A DNA stretch of 64,000 bases from contig JADKHW010000023.1 of assembly GCA_016721565.1 (NCBI GenBank), forward strand, positions 13,897 through 77,896, given 5' to 3'. Position 1 is the first letter of the stretch. Each line of letters opens with the position of its first letter. The notes under the pieces were generated by a model, which was not told the origin of the DNA, did not search any database, and saw only the letters and a program-made list of their open reading frames with translations. The stretch comes from a bacterium (lineage in GTDB: Bacteria > Electryoneota > RPQS01). Shown here one piece after another: positions 36,761-45,915 of this stretch. The position numbers and the translations under genes were made by a program.

Positions 36761-37163
36761 TGGGTGTGCTTAGTGTTTGTGGTTTGCTTTACGAGATCCT
36801 TCATCCCTACGGGACATGCTTTGTTCAGGATGACAATGCGCGTTGGAATGTTGGTGTTGTTTGGCAACCCCCTAATCCCTACGGGACAGGCTCCCCTTCC
36901 GCGAGCAGGGGGAATCGGAGGGGTTCTTCAGGTTTCTGCTGAAACCTTTCCTTCCAAGGACATGCAGAATGACGACGTGCTTTTACGTTTTCGATTTTGC
37001 TTGGGGCGGGTGGATTGCCTGCCGCCCCTACGCCGTTTTTTGTGATGTGCTTGATGTTCTCGGGTCCTGTCGGCAGGCACGGGGCCAGCCGCTACACTTC
37101 TGATGCGATTTTGGGTTGTTGATTTTGCTTGGGGCGGGTGGCACGCCTGCCGCCCCTACACCA

Positions 37164-37250
37164 GGCGGGTCAAGACCCGCCACTACGATGCTGCGGCAGA
37201 CACCCCCCCTTGCCCCCCCGCTAAGTGCTTGTGAAGCACGCGCGAGGGGG
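37164..37250. repeat. Composite repeat, copy 2
   Basis: Palindrome GGCGGGTC-AA-GACCCGCC plus ACTAC (37164-37186), 26 bases, then a C-run/G-run hairpin: CCCCCCGCTAA (from 37214) and GCGAGGGGGAAT (from 37242), with an inserted GTGCTT-GTG-AAGCAC hairpin. The same order recurs at 37979-38052. Confidence 0.65.
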
Positions 37251-37260
37251 AATAAAAATA

Positions 37261-37284
37261 CGGGCGACTCATTTGAGTCGCCCG
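37261..37284 (-). terminator. Terminator of the hicA-hicB operon
   Basis: CGGGCGACTC (37261-37270), loop ATTT, GAGTCGCCCG (37275-37284). On the minus strand it is followed by TATTTTTATT. It lies directly after an out-of-frame TAA at 37290-37292 that is probably the true end of hicB. Confidence 0.8.
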
Positions 37285-37289
37285 TTTTG

Positions 37290-37660
37290 TTAGGTGTTTT
37301 TGTTTTGCGTGTGGGCGGTTTCTTTTGACCATGAAGGAGCAACTCAAATGCTTCTCTGGCGGCAGCGTTTAGTGTGATGTCTTTTTGTTTTGCGTACATC
37401 ACCAAATCGCGATGCAGTTCGCTGGGTACGCGCACGTTGAATGCGCCTTTGTAAGGTTTCTCAATTTCAATCCCTTCTTGCTTGCAAAGGTCAAGGTAGT
37501 CCTCTACAGACTCGCGAAACGCTTCTTCAAGGCTCTCGACATCGGTGCCTTCGTAAGTTACTAAAGCGCCAATTCCATCGAGTTTGCCGTGAAAGACTCT
37601 GTCAGGTGCGCTGTATTGCACCGTGCCAAAATATCCCTTGTAAAATAGTGGTGCACTCAT
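37290..37660 (-). CDS. hicB: HicB-family antitoxin, probable frameshift near its end
   Basis: The N-terminal half is the HicB partial RNase H fold (YSAPDRVFHGKLDGIGALVT, then EEAFRESVEDYLDLCKQEGI). The second half is a ribbon-helix-helix DNA-binding part (FNVRVPSELHRDLVMYAKQK, LNAAAREAFELLL). It binds HicA and represses the operon. The open frame runs on to 37028 (210 residues), but that extension passes through a terminator and repeats. A shift in the CAAAAGAAA run near 37320 would bring in the TAA at 37290, giving about 123 residues, the normal length. It follows hicA with a 4-base overlap. Confidence 0.82.
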
Positions 37661-37911
37661 AATATACCCTCCAATTTTAATTGTTGAATTACATCCTCAA
37701 CCTGATACGGCTTCAAGACCCTTTGAGGATGCGGTTCATGAATGACAAACGGACGAAGCTGCGCGTGAACATAGCGCCGACGCGATCCACCTGTCTTTCC
37801 AGATTTTACCTTTTTGTAATCGAGCATGCTCATCAGAGCTTCAAATTCTACCCAACTGAAATCCGTTGGTTTGTTCTTCAGCCGTGCTAAGAGTTTTTCG
37901 AGTTTGCTCAT
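37657..37911 (-). CDS. hicA: HicA-family mRNA interferase toxin
   Basis: An 84-residue protein: KLEKLLARLKNKPTDFSWVE, then GKTGGSRRRYVHAQLRPFVI, HEPHPQRVLKPYQVEDVIQQ and LKLEGIL. This is the double-stranded-RNA-binding-like fold of HicA, with the typical PHP...LK-Y-V ending. The position of the usual catalytic His (G-S-H) reads GGSRRRY, as in a subset of HicA proteins, so toxicity should be tested rather than assumed. It is the first gene of the pair. Confidence 0.85.
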   Translation of the reverse strand: MSKLEKLLARLKNKPTDFSWVEFEALMSMLDYKKVKSGKTGGSRRRYVHAQLRPFVIHEPHPQRVLKPYQVEDVIQQLKLEGIL

Positions 37912-37978
37912 GTGGTTCCAAATTTGTAACTAAATATAGTTATAAAAACTGTTTTTGTCAATATTACAGTTTCCGGAA

Positions 37979-38052
37979 GGCGGGTCAAGACCCGCCACTA
38001 CAATGCCGAGCTGCCGGACTCACCCCCCCCCCCCGCTAAAGCGAGGGGGAAT
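37979..38052. repeat. Composite repeat, copy 3
   Basis: Palindrome GGCGGGTC-AA-GACCCGCC plus ACTAC (37979-38001), then a 12-C run at 38023-38034, GCTAAAGCGAGGGGGAAT, then TTTTT on the plus strand. The module order is the same as at 37164-37250 with a shorter second hairpin. It lies upstream of the beta-barrel operon. Confidence 0.65.
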
Positions 38053-38127
38053 TTTTTGTGGTGGCACATGGGTTGCTTTGTTGAAGTGTGAGCTTAAGGT
38101 GCTGTGGCATCTGTTATACCTTGTAAT

Positions 38128-39501
38128 ATGAGAACTAAAACTTTAATTATTCTTGTCTTGGCTGGGCTGGCGCAGGGGCAATCCTGGCCGTCCGGAGCCA
38201 TTTCAGACCCCCTCGCGGGGGGCAAACCTGTCCCTGTCGGCCACCTCCGGCTGGTCGGTTTTGGTGCTCAGCTCTCTAATGATGTCTGGGAAGATAACCG
38301 GATGGGAGTCGGTTTTGAGATCGGCTTGGCCAACGGTTTGGCGCTCTCGGCGGCTTCCGGCAACCGTGATATTTCGGGGCGGGGGGCGTTCCAGAACGGA
38401 GCCGAAGATGCGCGGTTGGGGCTTGCGGTGTGGCCGATCTCTTATAAGGAGAGACTTTCGTTTGGGTTCAACGGCCAGCTCATGCTGCCGACGGGATTCC
38501 GCGATGAACAATCGTATTACGACTCGACGGCGAATGCCGTTGTGAGTTTGCCGGCTTATTCGCTCGAACAAACGGCGGGACAGCTTTCACTCGGAAGCGT
38601 GTGGTCGCCGTCGCGTGCGGCGGAATTGAACGCGTTCTTTGGTTACTTCGGAACTTCAGATAACAGCGAGCAGGCGTTTCGCTGGGGCACGCAGTTGACG
38701 CTCACGCCGTTCGGAAAAAAGATCGGCGCAAACGTGGCTTACGGTCAATCGATTACGCGCGTGGGAAATCTTCCTGATACGGAAGTTTTGCGCGGCGGGT
38801 TTGATATCAAATTGCCGTGGGGATTCGGATTGCATCCGGGAGTTTATGCGGAATTGGAAGATGATCCGTTGATGGGTGGACAGATTGCGCTGAGTTTTGA
38901 ACGACGTTTGCCGCGCTCGGTGTTTCCGCCGCAAGGCATGACGCCGATGGCGCCGATGCGTGAGGGTGCGATACTTGTCGCGCCGCCGATGTCTGATTCA
39001 CCGATGGCAAATAACGACGAGCTGTGGTTTCAGTTGCGCGAGTCGATGAAGACTTCGTTTGACGTCGTGCAGCCGTTGCCGTCACTGGATCGACCCGGTT
39101 TGCCGTTCAATGAAATGAACCGCACAAGTTTTTGGAATACGATGGCCGCGATTGGCGCGGCTTATCCGAGCACGCGCTGGCTGTTGGTCACGCATGTTGA
39201 AGATGAAACGGTCGCGCGCGGAAACGGTTTGTCGATTCCTTTGATTATTTCGCAACCGCACATTGAAGCCGCGTGCAAACTGCGCGTGCAGCTTATTGAT
39301 CTTTACGAACAGACGGCATATCCCGAAAGTATCGTGATGGCGACCGCGATTATGAACGACGGTTTGCGCAGTCCGCTGCTTTCATCTATTGAAGATGAAA
39401 AGGTGAGTGTATCGCAGGCGCGGGAGATTACGATGCGGGCTTATCGCAATGTGGGCAAAGAGGTGGCGCTGTCACTTCCGCCGCGTGAGGATGGCGAATG
39501 A
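38128..39501 (+). CDS. Outer-membrane beta-barrel-like protein, first gene of surface operon
   Basis: 457 residues from 38128, where MRTKTLIILVLAGLAQGQ is a signal peptide. Residues about 40-280 are rich in alternating beta strands with aromatic and glycine residues (FGFNGQLMLPTGFRDEQSYY, GANVAYGQSITRVGN), as in outer-membrane barrels. The C-terminal 170 residues are a soluble alpha/beta part (RWLLVTHVEDETVARGNG, IEAACKLRVQLIDLYEQTAY) that I do not recognise; position and pattern recall an OmpA- or CsgG-like periplasmic domain, but no signature is clear. The next gene overlaps by 4 bases. Confidence 0.65.
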   Translation: MRTKTLIILVLAGLAQGQSWPSGAISDPLAGGKPVPVGHLRLVGFGAQLSNDVWEDNRMGVGFEIGLANGLALSAASGNRDISGRGAFQNGAEDARLGLAVWPISYKERLSFGFNGQLMLPTGFRDEQSYYDSTANAVVSLPAYSLEQTAGQLSLGSVWSPSRAAELNAFFGYFGTSDNSEQAFRWGTQLTLTPFGKKIGANVAYGQSITRVGNLPDTEVLRGGFDIKLPWGFGLHPGVYAELEDDPLMGGQIALSFERRLPRSVFPPQGMTPMAPMREGAILVAPPMSDSPMANNDELWFQLRESMKTSFDVVQPLPSLDRPGLPFNEMNRTSFWNTMAAIGAAYPSTRWLLVTHVEDETVARGNGLSIPLIISQPHIEAACKLRVQLIDLYEQTAYPESIVMATAIMNDGLRSPLLSSIEDEKVSVSQAREITMRAYRNVGKEVALSLPPREDGE

Positions 39502-39881
39502 GAGTAGTATTCTTTATTGCAATCGCAGTATGGTTTGTGTCGTGCACTTCGCCGACGGATTCCACGCCGGATGTACCTAATTCGGAAGACACGCACACGC
39601 TGACGGTTGAAGCGCGACCGAGCGCCATTCCGGCAGACGGAGTTTCGCACACGACGATCTTTGTTGAGTATCGTGTCAACGGTGAGCCGGTGGCGGACTC
39701 GACGCGGATCATTTTGTTGAATCCGATGGGCGTGCTGAATGCCGGGACGATTTACACGATTGCAGGCGTCGCGTTGGATACATTAACGGCTGACACCGTT
39801 GCGGGTTTGGGTTGGTTGATAGCATATGCAGATGGAATACGCGATAGCGCAGAAATCATGTTTACGGAAAATACGCCTTGA
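39498..39881 (+). CDS. Lipoprotein with an Ig-like (invasin Big_1-like) domain
   Basis: A 127-residue protein with lipobox FVSC at 13-16 (MRVVFFIAIAVWFVSC). The mature part reads TLTVEARPSAIPADGVSHTT, then IFVEYRVNGEPVADSTRIIL and AGLGWLIAYADGIRDSAEIM, the pattern of a single bacterial Ig-like domain group 1 as in invasins. It starts in the ATGA overlap with the barrel gene and ends in a TGATG overlap with the next lipoprotein, so the three are translationally linked. It is probably an outer-membrane surface lipoprotein. Confidence 0.75.
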   Translation: MRVVFFIAIAVWFVSCTSPTDSTPDVPNSEDTHTLTVEARPSAIPADGVSHTTIFVEYRVNGEPVADSTRIILLNPMGVLNAGTIYTIAGVALDTLTADTVAGLGWLIAYADGIRDSAEIMFTENTP

Positions 39882-40954
39882 TGAAAACAAAAGTATTGAC
39901 AATTCTCGCGCTTGCGCTAATCTTTGCGGCGTGCGGTAGCGGCGGATCTTCGGGGCCGACCGAGCCTGTTGGTCCGGCGGAGTTTGCAATTGAATATTGC
40001 CGCGTGGTGGAGGTTGACGGCCGCATGCGCGTCGAGTGGCTGGCGAATCGTCCGACGACGGGAGAGTTTCGCTTTGGTGAAACGGTGTTCACGCAGCTCA
40101 TCAACATTAATGTGATGGCGGACACGCACAGCGTCGGATTGACGGGTTACACATTTAATACGAGCTACATCTATCGTTTGACGGCGATTGACGGTGAAGG
40201 CAATCGCTTGGACTGCGCAGGTGAATTTCAAACGCCAGACAAGGCGACGCCCGAGCCGATAATTTCGCAGTTTATGATTCAAGAGATTACTGAATCGTCG
40301 GCGAAGATCACTTGGCAGACGGATGAGGATGCTTCGACGATACTCTATTATGGAGTGGGAAGCGTTCACGATTCGATTGCGATGACGACGCCGACGATGG
40401 ATCACGAAGTTGTGTTGGATAATCTAACACCTTCGACGAATTACGCGCTGAGACCTGAAGCGGTCGATGCGGATGGTTTGCGCGGGATTGGGCCGGATAG
40501 CGTGTTTGCAACGGCGGCGCGGTTGACGTTGTGGATGCCGTCGATGCAATTGACGCTTGGCGACACGACACTTGTACCGGTGAATCTTGAGGCCGCGAGT
40601 GATTTGGCGGCGCTGCAATACTCGATTACGTTTGCGGAAGGGAATGTGGAGATCGTCGGCATTACGGCGGGGCCGTTTTTCGATGACAACGAGGGTTTTA
40701 ACTTCTTCCGCAATATTCAGAACGGGGACAATCGCGCGACAAACGCGATGACGTGGGTGATTGAATACAACGGCAACGACCGCGTCGGGACGGACGCGGA
40801 CGGAAACGGCGTTGTCGCGTACTTACAGCTTAGAGGACTTGCACCAGGCTCGGCGGGGGCTGCGTTTGATGCGGATTCGACTTTTGGTTTGGACATGTTC
40901 GCGCAAATGCGTTCGTGTTCGCTGCGCACCGGAACGATTACGGTGATACCGTAG
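39881..40954 (+). CDS. Lipoprotein with fibronectin III and cohesin-like domains
   Basis: 357 residues; lipobox ALIFAACG near 12-19. An FN3-like domain spans about 125-210 (ISQFMIQEITESSAKITWQT, then LDNLTPSTNYALRPEAVDAD). A cohesin-like domain spans about 215-357 (LTLWMPSMQLTLGDTTLVPV, YSITFAEGNVEIVGITAGPF, then GVVAYLQLRGLAPGSAGAAF). Cohesins bind dockerins, and the next gene encodes a protein with a dockerin-like pair, so a surface interaction is plausible (inference). The start codon is ATG in the TGATG overlap; an in-frame TTG precedes it. Confidence 0.75.
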   Translation: MKTKVLTILALALIFAACGSGGSSGPTEPVGPAEFAIEYCRVVEVDGRMRVEWLANRPTTGEFRFGETVFTQLININVMADTHSVGLTGYTFNTSYIYRLTAIDGEGNRLDCAGEFQTPDKATPEPIISQFMIQEITESSAKITWQTDEDASTILYYGVGSVHDSIAMTTPTMDHEVVLDNLTPSTNYALRPEAVDADGLRGIGPDSVFATAARLTLWMPSMQLTLGDTTLVPVNLEAASDLAALQYSITFAEGNVEIVGITAGPFFDDNEGFNFFRNIQNGDNRATNAMTWVIEYNGNDRVGTDADGNGVVAYLQLRGLAPGSAGAAFDADSTFGLDMFAQMRSCSLRTGTITVIP

Positions 40955-41022
40955 GCACAACTTTGAACTTAAATACTTTCACATATCCGGTAAATAAAAC
41001 CCGGGACTTTGGGAGAATGACC

Positions 41023-44000
41023 ATGCGAAATTGGCACATCCTGTTGCTATCATTGCTCATCACGTTGATGAGTATTCCGGCGGCTTTTGGCGCGGAATCT
41101 TACCGCTCATTTATTGAGTGGAATGGGCCGTACTATCATGTGCGCCACGGTTTGACTGCGGATTCGAGCAGCTATCTTGACTATCAAGTCAATAGCCCGC
41201 TGCCGCTTTACTCCACGCCGTTCTCGTCACCGACAGCGGTTGAGCTGTTCGGTTCGGTGTCGGCACAGCGCGCGTTTGTGGTTGATCATGACCATCGCCG
41301 CGTGCAGGTGTTTGCCACTCCGGCGAATTGGAATGTTGAAGCATTGGCTTACAGCGCGACTCCGGTGCAAGGAAACTACGGCGGACGCTCGGTTAAGTGC
41401 ACTTACGGTGAAACCGTTCAAAGCAGCGAGCGTATTTGGGTTAACGGTAAGTTCTTTAAGCGCGTGAACTCACTTACGGGTTACGGCGTTGCTGATTCGG
41501 TTTACACGATGGCTTACACCGGCGTACCAAACACGGGTGGTGTGGCAACACTGCCGCTTGGTTGGGACTTAACTGCAACTGATAGCGTGCGCGTGGAATA
41601 TGCGTATGCGACTCCGCCGGGATCCCCTGGTGTGGGTGATGTGGATTATGTTCTCTATCAATCGACTCCGACGGATATTCCGTTGCAGTTGAATGAGGCT
41701 ACATCATTGACCGACCCGGCAATGACGGATTTGAGTTCACTTGCGCTGAACGCATCTGTGCGTTCGGGCGTAGTGGTTGATCTCTATTTGGTGAACGCTT
41801 TGACAGGCGGCAACGGCACGCTGGCAAGCTATGACTTGACAAATATCGGCGCAGGTGGTGATTTCACGTTTGTCGATTCGTATCCGGGTTTGATGGGTCG
41901 TCCGTACGACGTGGAAATCGTTGATCGCGGTACGAATGCTGACGGTGCAGTTGCCGAAGGCACTCCGTCCGGCGCGGCAAACTCGACATTAGACGAGAGC
42001 ATCATCAATGAGAACACCTATCTCGGTCACGACTATCGCATCACATTCGCGTTTGACACAAGCTCGACGATGAACGGGATGGACACTCCGGATGCTCAAG
42101 AAGTTGATTTGGTGTGGGACGTTGCTCGTGGCCGCTTGCACATGGTGACGACGTCTGATAACGCAAGTCCGGGTACGGCGTACAGCTACTCTAATGACTA
42201 CGGTCAGACGTGGTCAACACCAGTAACAATTTCCGATGCAACATTGACGGCTGCGCATGATCGTCCGCGCATTGCAATCGAGAGCACGGGCAATTTGCAC
42301 ATCGTCTATGAAGCGGTTAATGGCGGCGGCGATCGTCATTTGTATCATTCGACTTCATCTGATGGTTTGAGCTGGTCGGCGGATGTTGAACTCACGACTG
42401 CGCTGACGCCTTCCACTGTTGCGGAAAATCGCTATTGCAACTTGCTCGTTGATCCGTCCGACAATGTGTATTTAATTTGGGCGGGTGACGACGATGTTTA
42501 CTACCGTGTCTATAGTGGATCGTGGGGAGCGGCTTCGCTCGTCGCGACCGGCACTGGCACGAGCTTCTCGGCTCCGCATGCGGTGATGGATAACGTGGGC
42601 CGCATCTATATGGCCTATGTTTCCGACGCTGTGGCACCGGCTACTATTAGCTACATGATGTTCAACGGTGCTGTGTGGGGAAGCTATGAGTCCGGCGGTT
42701 TTACGGCCACGACTCCTGATCCTGTAACTACAGCATCCGGTTTTGTTGCTGACGGCGGCGGTCGCGGTGAAGCATTCCCGCTTCCGCAAATCGCGTTGGT
42801 TGACGGAGCAGTATGGGTGTTCTGGGCTGGCACAGGTGTGGAAACTTATGGTACTGATCAAGCTGACTTGCGCTACAACATGATCGACGCGCTGGACGGC
42901 AATTTCACGTTAGCCGCCGGAACACCGATTACCACGAGTGATGCCGTTGCGCCGCTGGCGTTCAGTATCGCCGTTGATGAAAACAACGACATTCATGTGC
43001 TGTATCCGTATGGTACGGCGGTGGATCAGGAAGGATTGCGTTACAAGAAGTACACAACCGAAACAGATACTTGGTCACCTCTGGCGACGGATGTCGGTCG
43101 AGAAATCTTTGAAGAAGGTTCTGCCGGAACTGTGTTTGCACTCGAACCGCGTTTAGCTTGCCCGACAATAGCGGGTCAAGTTGCACCAATGCTTGCGTGT
43201 TCGAAGGCTTATACGGCGCTTGGCGGTGGTTCTGCGCGCGGTATGTTCAAGGTAATTGACGGTATCATTTCGATCACCGATCAGACGACGCTTGCTGAAA
43301 TTCAAGCGTGGCGCGTGTGGACGCACAATGTGGCCGATGTTTCCGGTATTCCGGGTTTATCCTTCACGATCACAAATACGGCTGATGATATTTCATCCAC
43401 CGATAATGTTGATGGAACAAACTTTAATGTCGGCGACTACTACGACCTTAATGGCACGCCGGCTGAAAAGAACGACGTGCTGTTTGTGACCGATACGGAT
43501 AATCATCGCGTGAAAGTAATTCGCGCGTATGAGAATATTGACAATTGCTTTGCTGGCGACGTGCGCTGGGATGTTCCCGGTCAGTCGGACGGCACTCCGG
43601 GTCAAACGTTTAAGCTCGCTACGGTTGGCGGTGAAGAGTCGTTCACTGTTTGGGCGAGCGCTGACAGCGTGCCGTGGACGATTGTGGATGATCTCTTGAT
43701 TGCTGGTCCGGCGGATCGCTATTGCGAAATAGATCGTTACACGAAGGAGATTCGTTTCGGTGACGGTGCGCACGGTGTTGTTCCCACAAACGGCACGTTC
43801 ATTCGTGTGATGTATGAAGAGTCCGTGGACGAAGCGGAATTTGGCACGCTTGGCTCTGCGAGCGGTCAACTTTCGTATCCGCGCGGTGTGGCGGCGGCCT
43901 ATAACGACAATCTCGGTGTCTATGACGTTTACGTTTGCGACACGGGCAACGATCGTTTGCAGAAGTTTGCTTACAGCCCGAATTCGAGTTTGAATCCGGC

Positions 44001-45834
44001 ATCGTGGACAAGTTCCAAGGTGTCGTGGACGGCGGTGAGTAGCGGAACAGACTTGGTGAATGCTCCGCAGGACATCGAAGTGATTACACTCAACAACGAA
44101 GTTTATCTTGTGGTAAGCGACAACGGTAATGACCGTCTCGTAATCTATAAGGATACTGAAGCGACGAACTCCGGCGGCAACGGCGCGCCGACATTTGTTG
44201 CGCAGACCGGCAGCACAGGAAATGCGCTCAATCAGTTTGTCAATCCGATGGGTCTTGGCGTGATGGCCGAAGACAGCGGATTGGTGATTCTGGCGGCGGA
44301 CGGTGATCGTGATCAAGTCGTGAAGATTCTTCAGCGCGATTGGCTGACGACGCTTGGCAGCGACAGCACCGACGGCACGGACAGCACGGGTGTTACGCCT
44401 GAGCTTGCCATTGTTGACGGTCTTGACGACGACAGCTATCTCTTACTGCAACCGGGCGCGATTCGTACGCTGCGTCTTGTGATGAACAATCCTGATTCGC
44501 TCGTGTCGGTGCGCGCAACTTGCACGTTCCCGCAGGCGATGATTCAAGTGCTGAACATCAGCGAAGGCAATTTGTGGAGTGGCGAGCGTTTCACGAACAC
44601 CGTGTTCCTGACGGCTGTTGACAACACGGCAGGCACGTTTGAGATCAATGCCTCGATGGTCGGTGATGATGACGGCCTTTCGCTCAACACATCGCGCATC
44701 GTGGCGACCATTACGGTGCAAGCGTTTGCTGCGATGACGGTTCCGGGAACGGGCGCGGTGAGTTTTTCGAGCACAACCGATTTGCGCGGCGTGGGTAACA
44801 TTGTTGTCACAAACGGTTTGCGTTCGGGCGTTACATTGCGTGCGGGACGTTTGGCGGATATCGCGACGACGAGCGGTACGCCTGGTCACGCGCCGAATAT
44901 AGTGCCAGAGCCTGACGGCCAGATTAACTTTGCTGACGTGAATATCTTTACGCAAGGTTGGAACGGCGACGGTGTCACGTTTGATCCGATTGCGGATATT
45001 GGACCGTATCTTGGTTCAACCATTCCGAATCTGATTGCAAATCCGGATGCTCGTTTAGATGCGTTTGACTTGCTTTCGCTTTCGACGATGTACACTTGGT
45101 TCAACAGCCAGAGCGGCGCTTCAATAGCTCCGCGTGAAGACGGCGGCAGTAATCTTGACGACACAGGACAGTTGCGTATCTCATATCTCAAGCAGGAGTC
45201 AACGACTCGTGTGACGATTGAGATGCCGAATGCCGAGCAACTCACGTCAGCGCATCTGGTGGTTGAAGTGCTTAACCCTGAAGCTATCGTGACTGACGTG
45301 ATGGAAGGAAATCTGTTGGGCCGCAACGCCCAGACGATATTCCTTGCTCATCATGACGGCGCGTTTGCCGATATCAACATTGGCCGTTTGAGTCCGGAGA
45401 ATCCGGGTGTTTCCGGAAGCGGAACGCTGGCCACGTTGGAAATTGCGTTGTCCGAAAATGTTACGCCGGTTGTGCGCGTGCGCTACGAACTGCGTGACAA
45501 TGAAAACAACTTGGTCGGTATGGGACAGACGAGCGAAATCAATTCGGCAATTCTGCCGAACGACTTCGGTCTCAAGCCTGCCTATCCGAATCCGTTTAAC
45601 CCGAGCACGAATCTTACGTTCACTCTGCCCGAAGCCGCGAATGTCACCTTGCGTGCATTCAACGTGATGGGTCAGCAAGTGAGTACGATTCTCGAACGTC
45701 GCTATGAAGCCGGTGAGCATTCGCTGGTTTGGAATGCAGAAAATTCCAAGAGCGCGCTGCCGACCGGTGTGTACTTCCTGCGTCTCGATGCGCTGGGCCG
45801 CTCGAGTTTGCAGAAGGTAGTCTTGATTAAGTAG
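41023..45834 (+). CDS. Giant T9SS surface protein with NHL, cohesin and dockerin-like domains
   Basis: 1603 residues. The start at 41023 is 6 bases after GGGAGA and gives signal peptide MRNWHILLLSLLITLMSIPA. Residues about 340-620 have BNR-like strands (YSYSNDYGQTWSTPVTI). NHL-type repeats lie at about 820-1050 (VLFVTDTDNHRVKVIRAY, DVYVCDTGNDRLQKFAYS, VVSDNGNDRLVIYKD). A cohesin-like domain spans about 1140-1280, and dockerin-like pairs (PDGQINFADVNIFTQGW, NPDARLDAFDLLSLSTMY) span about 1290-1360. A second cohesin-like stretch spans about 1370-1500, and a T9SS tail from about 1510 (YPNPFNPSTNLTFTLPEAAN). It is probably displayed on or released from the cell surface and co-transcribed with the three genes upstream. 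Confidence 0.85.
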   Translation: MRNWHILLLSLLITLMSIPAAFGAESYRSFIEWNGPYYHVRHGLTADSSSYLDYQVNSPLPLYSTPFSSPTAVELFGSVSAQRAFVVDHDHRRVQVFATPANWNVEALAYSATPVQGNYGGRSVKCTYGETVQSSERIWVNGKFFKRVNSLTGYGVADSVYTMAYTGVPNTGGVATLPLGWDLTATDSVRVEYAYATPPGSPGVGDVDYVLYQSTPTDIPLQLNEATSLTDPAMTDLSSLALNASVRSGVVVDLYLVNALTGGNGTLASYDLTNIGAGGDFTFVDSYPGLMGRPYDVEIVDRGTNADGAVAEGTPSGAANSTLDESIINENTYLGHDYRITFAFDTSSTMNGMDTPDAQEVDLVWDVARGRLHMVTTSDNASPGTAYSYSNDYGQTWSTPVTISDATLTAAHDRPRIAIESTGNLHIVYEAVNGGGDRHLYHSTSSDGLSWSADVELTTALTPSTVAENRYCNLLVDPSDNVYLIWAGDDDVYYRVYSGSWGAASLVATGTGTSFSAPHAVMDNVGRIYMAYVSDAVAPATISYMMFNGAVWGSYESGGFTATTPDPVTTASGFVADGGGRGEAFPLPQIALVDGAVWVFWAGTGVETYGTDQADLRYNMIDALDGNFTLAAGTPITTSDAVAPLAFSIAVDENNDIHVLYPYGTAVDQEGLRYKKYTTETDTWSPLATDVGREIFEEGSAGTVFALEPRLACPTIAGQVAPMLACSKAYTALGGGSARGMFKVIDGIISITDQTTLAEIQAWRVWTHNVADVSGIPGLSFTITNTADDISSTDNVDGTNFNVGDYYDLNGTPAEKNDVLFVTDTDNHRVKVIRAYENIDNCFAGDVRWDVPGQSDGTPGQTFKLATVGGEESFTVWASADSVPWTIVDDLLIAGPADRYCEIDRYTKEIRFGDGAHGVVPTNGTFIRVMYEESVDEAEFGTLGSASGQLSYPRGVAAAYNDNLGVYDVYVCDTGNDRLQKFAYSPNSSLNPASWTSSKVSWTAVSSGTDLVNAPQDIEVITLNNEVYLVVSDNGNDRLVIYKDTEATNSGGNGAPTFVAQTGSTGNALNQFVNPMGLGVMAEDSGLVILAADGDRDQVVKILQRDWLTTLGSDSTDGTDSTGVTPELAIVDGLDDDSYLLLQPGAIRTLRLVMNNPDSLVSVRATCTFPQAMIQVLNISEGNLWSGERFTNTVFLTAVDNTAGTFEINASMVGDDDGLSLNTSRIVATITVQAFAAMTVPGTGAVSFSSTTDLRGVGNIVVTNGLRSGVTLRAGRLADIATTSGTPGHAPNIVPEPDGQINFADVNIFTQGWNGDGVTFDPIADIGPYLGSTIPNLIANPDARLDAFDLLSLSTMYTWFNSQSGASIAPREDGGSNLDDTGQLRISYLKQESTTRVTIEMPNAEQLTSAHLVVEVLNPEAIVTDVMEGNLLGRNAQTIFLAHHDGAFADINIGRLSPENPGVSGSGTLATLEIALSENVTPVVRVRYELRDNENNLVGMGQTSEINSAILPNDFGLKPAYPNPFNPSTNLTFTLPEAANVTLRAFNVMGQQVSTILERRYEAGEHSLVWNAENSKSALPTGVYFLRLDALGRSSLQKVVLIK

Positions 45835-45858
45835 AACGCCATCTGCCTTGACAAAAGA

Positions 45859-45891
45859 AAACGGGGCGGCTCTTAGTGAGCCGCCCCGTTT
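45859..45891. terminator. Bidirectional terminator
   Basis: A perfect 14-base stem (45859-45872 with 45878-45891) and 5-base loop between convergent genes, with T-rich sequence on both strands. Confidence 0.9.
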
Positions 45892-45915
45892 GATATTCTT
45901 GAGAATGAAAGTTTG

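Larger units (their letters stand above)
36634..37260. other. Gene-free region made of dispersed repeats
   Basis: Contains a terminator (36729-36760), two imperfect hairpins of the type GGGGCGG-x-CCGCCCCTAC (about 37003-37032 and 37131-37160), two CCCTACGGGACA motifs (about 36807 and 36879), palindrome copy 2 (37164-37186) and a C-run/G-run hairpin (37213-37250). The minus-strand reading frame across 37028-37290 is judged to be read-through of hicB. Confidence 0.6.

Noticed and set aside
37028..37289. C-terminal 87 residues of the long hicB frame
   Set aside because: They are encoded by a terminator and dispersed repeats and do not resemble protein; a frameshift near 37320 explains them.
38023..38034. 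C run as a phase-variation tract
   Set aside because: It belongs to a repeat hairpin also present at 37213 and lies well upstream of the barrel gene, not in a promoter spacer or codon run.
43393..44316. A 307-codon minus-strand open frame
   Set aside because: Antisense shadow of the giant T9SS gene, with low-complexity Arg/His/Thr-rich translation.
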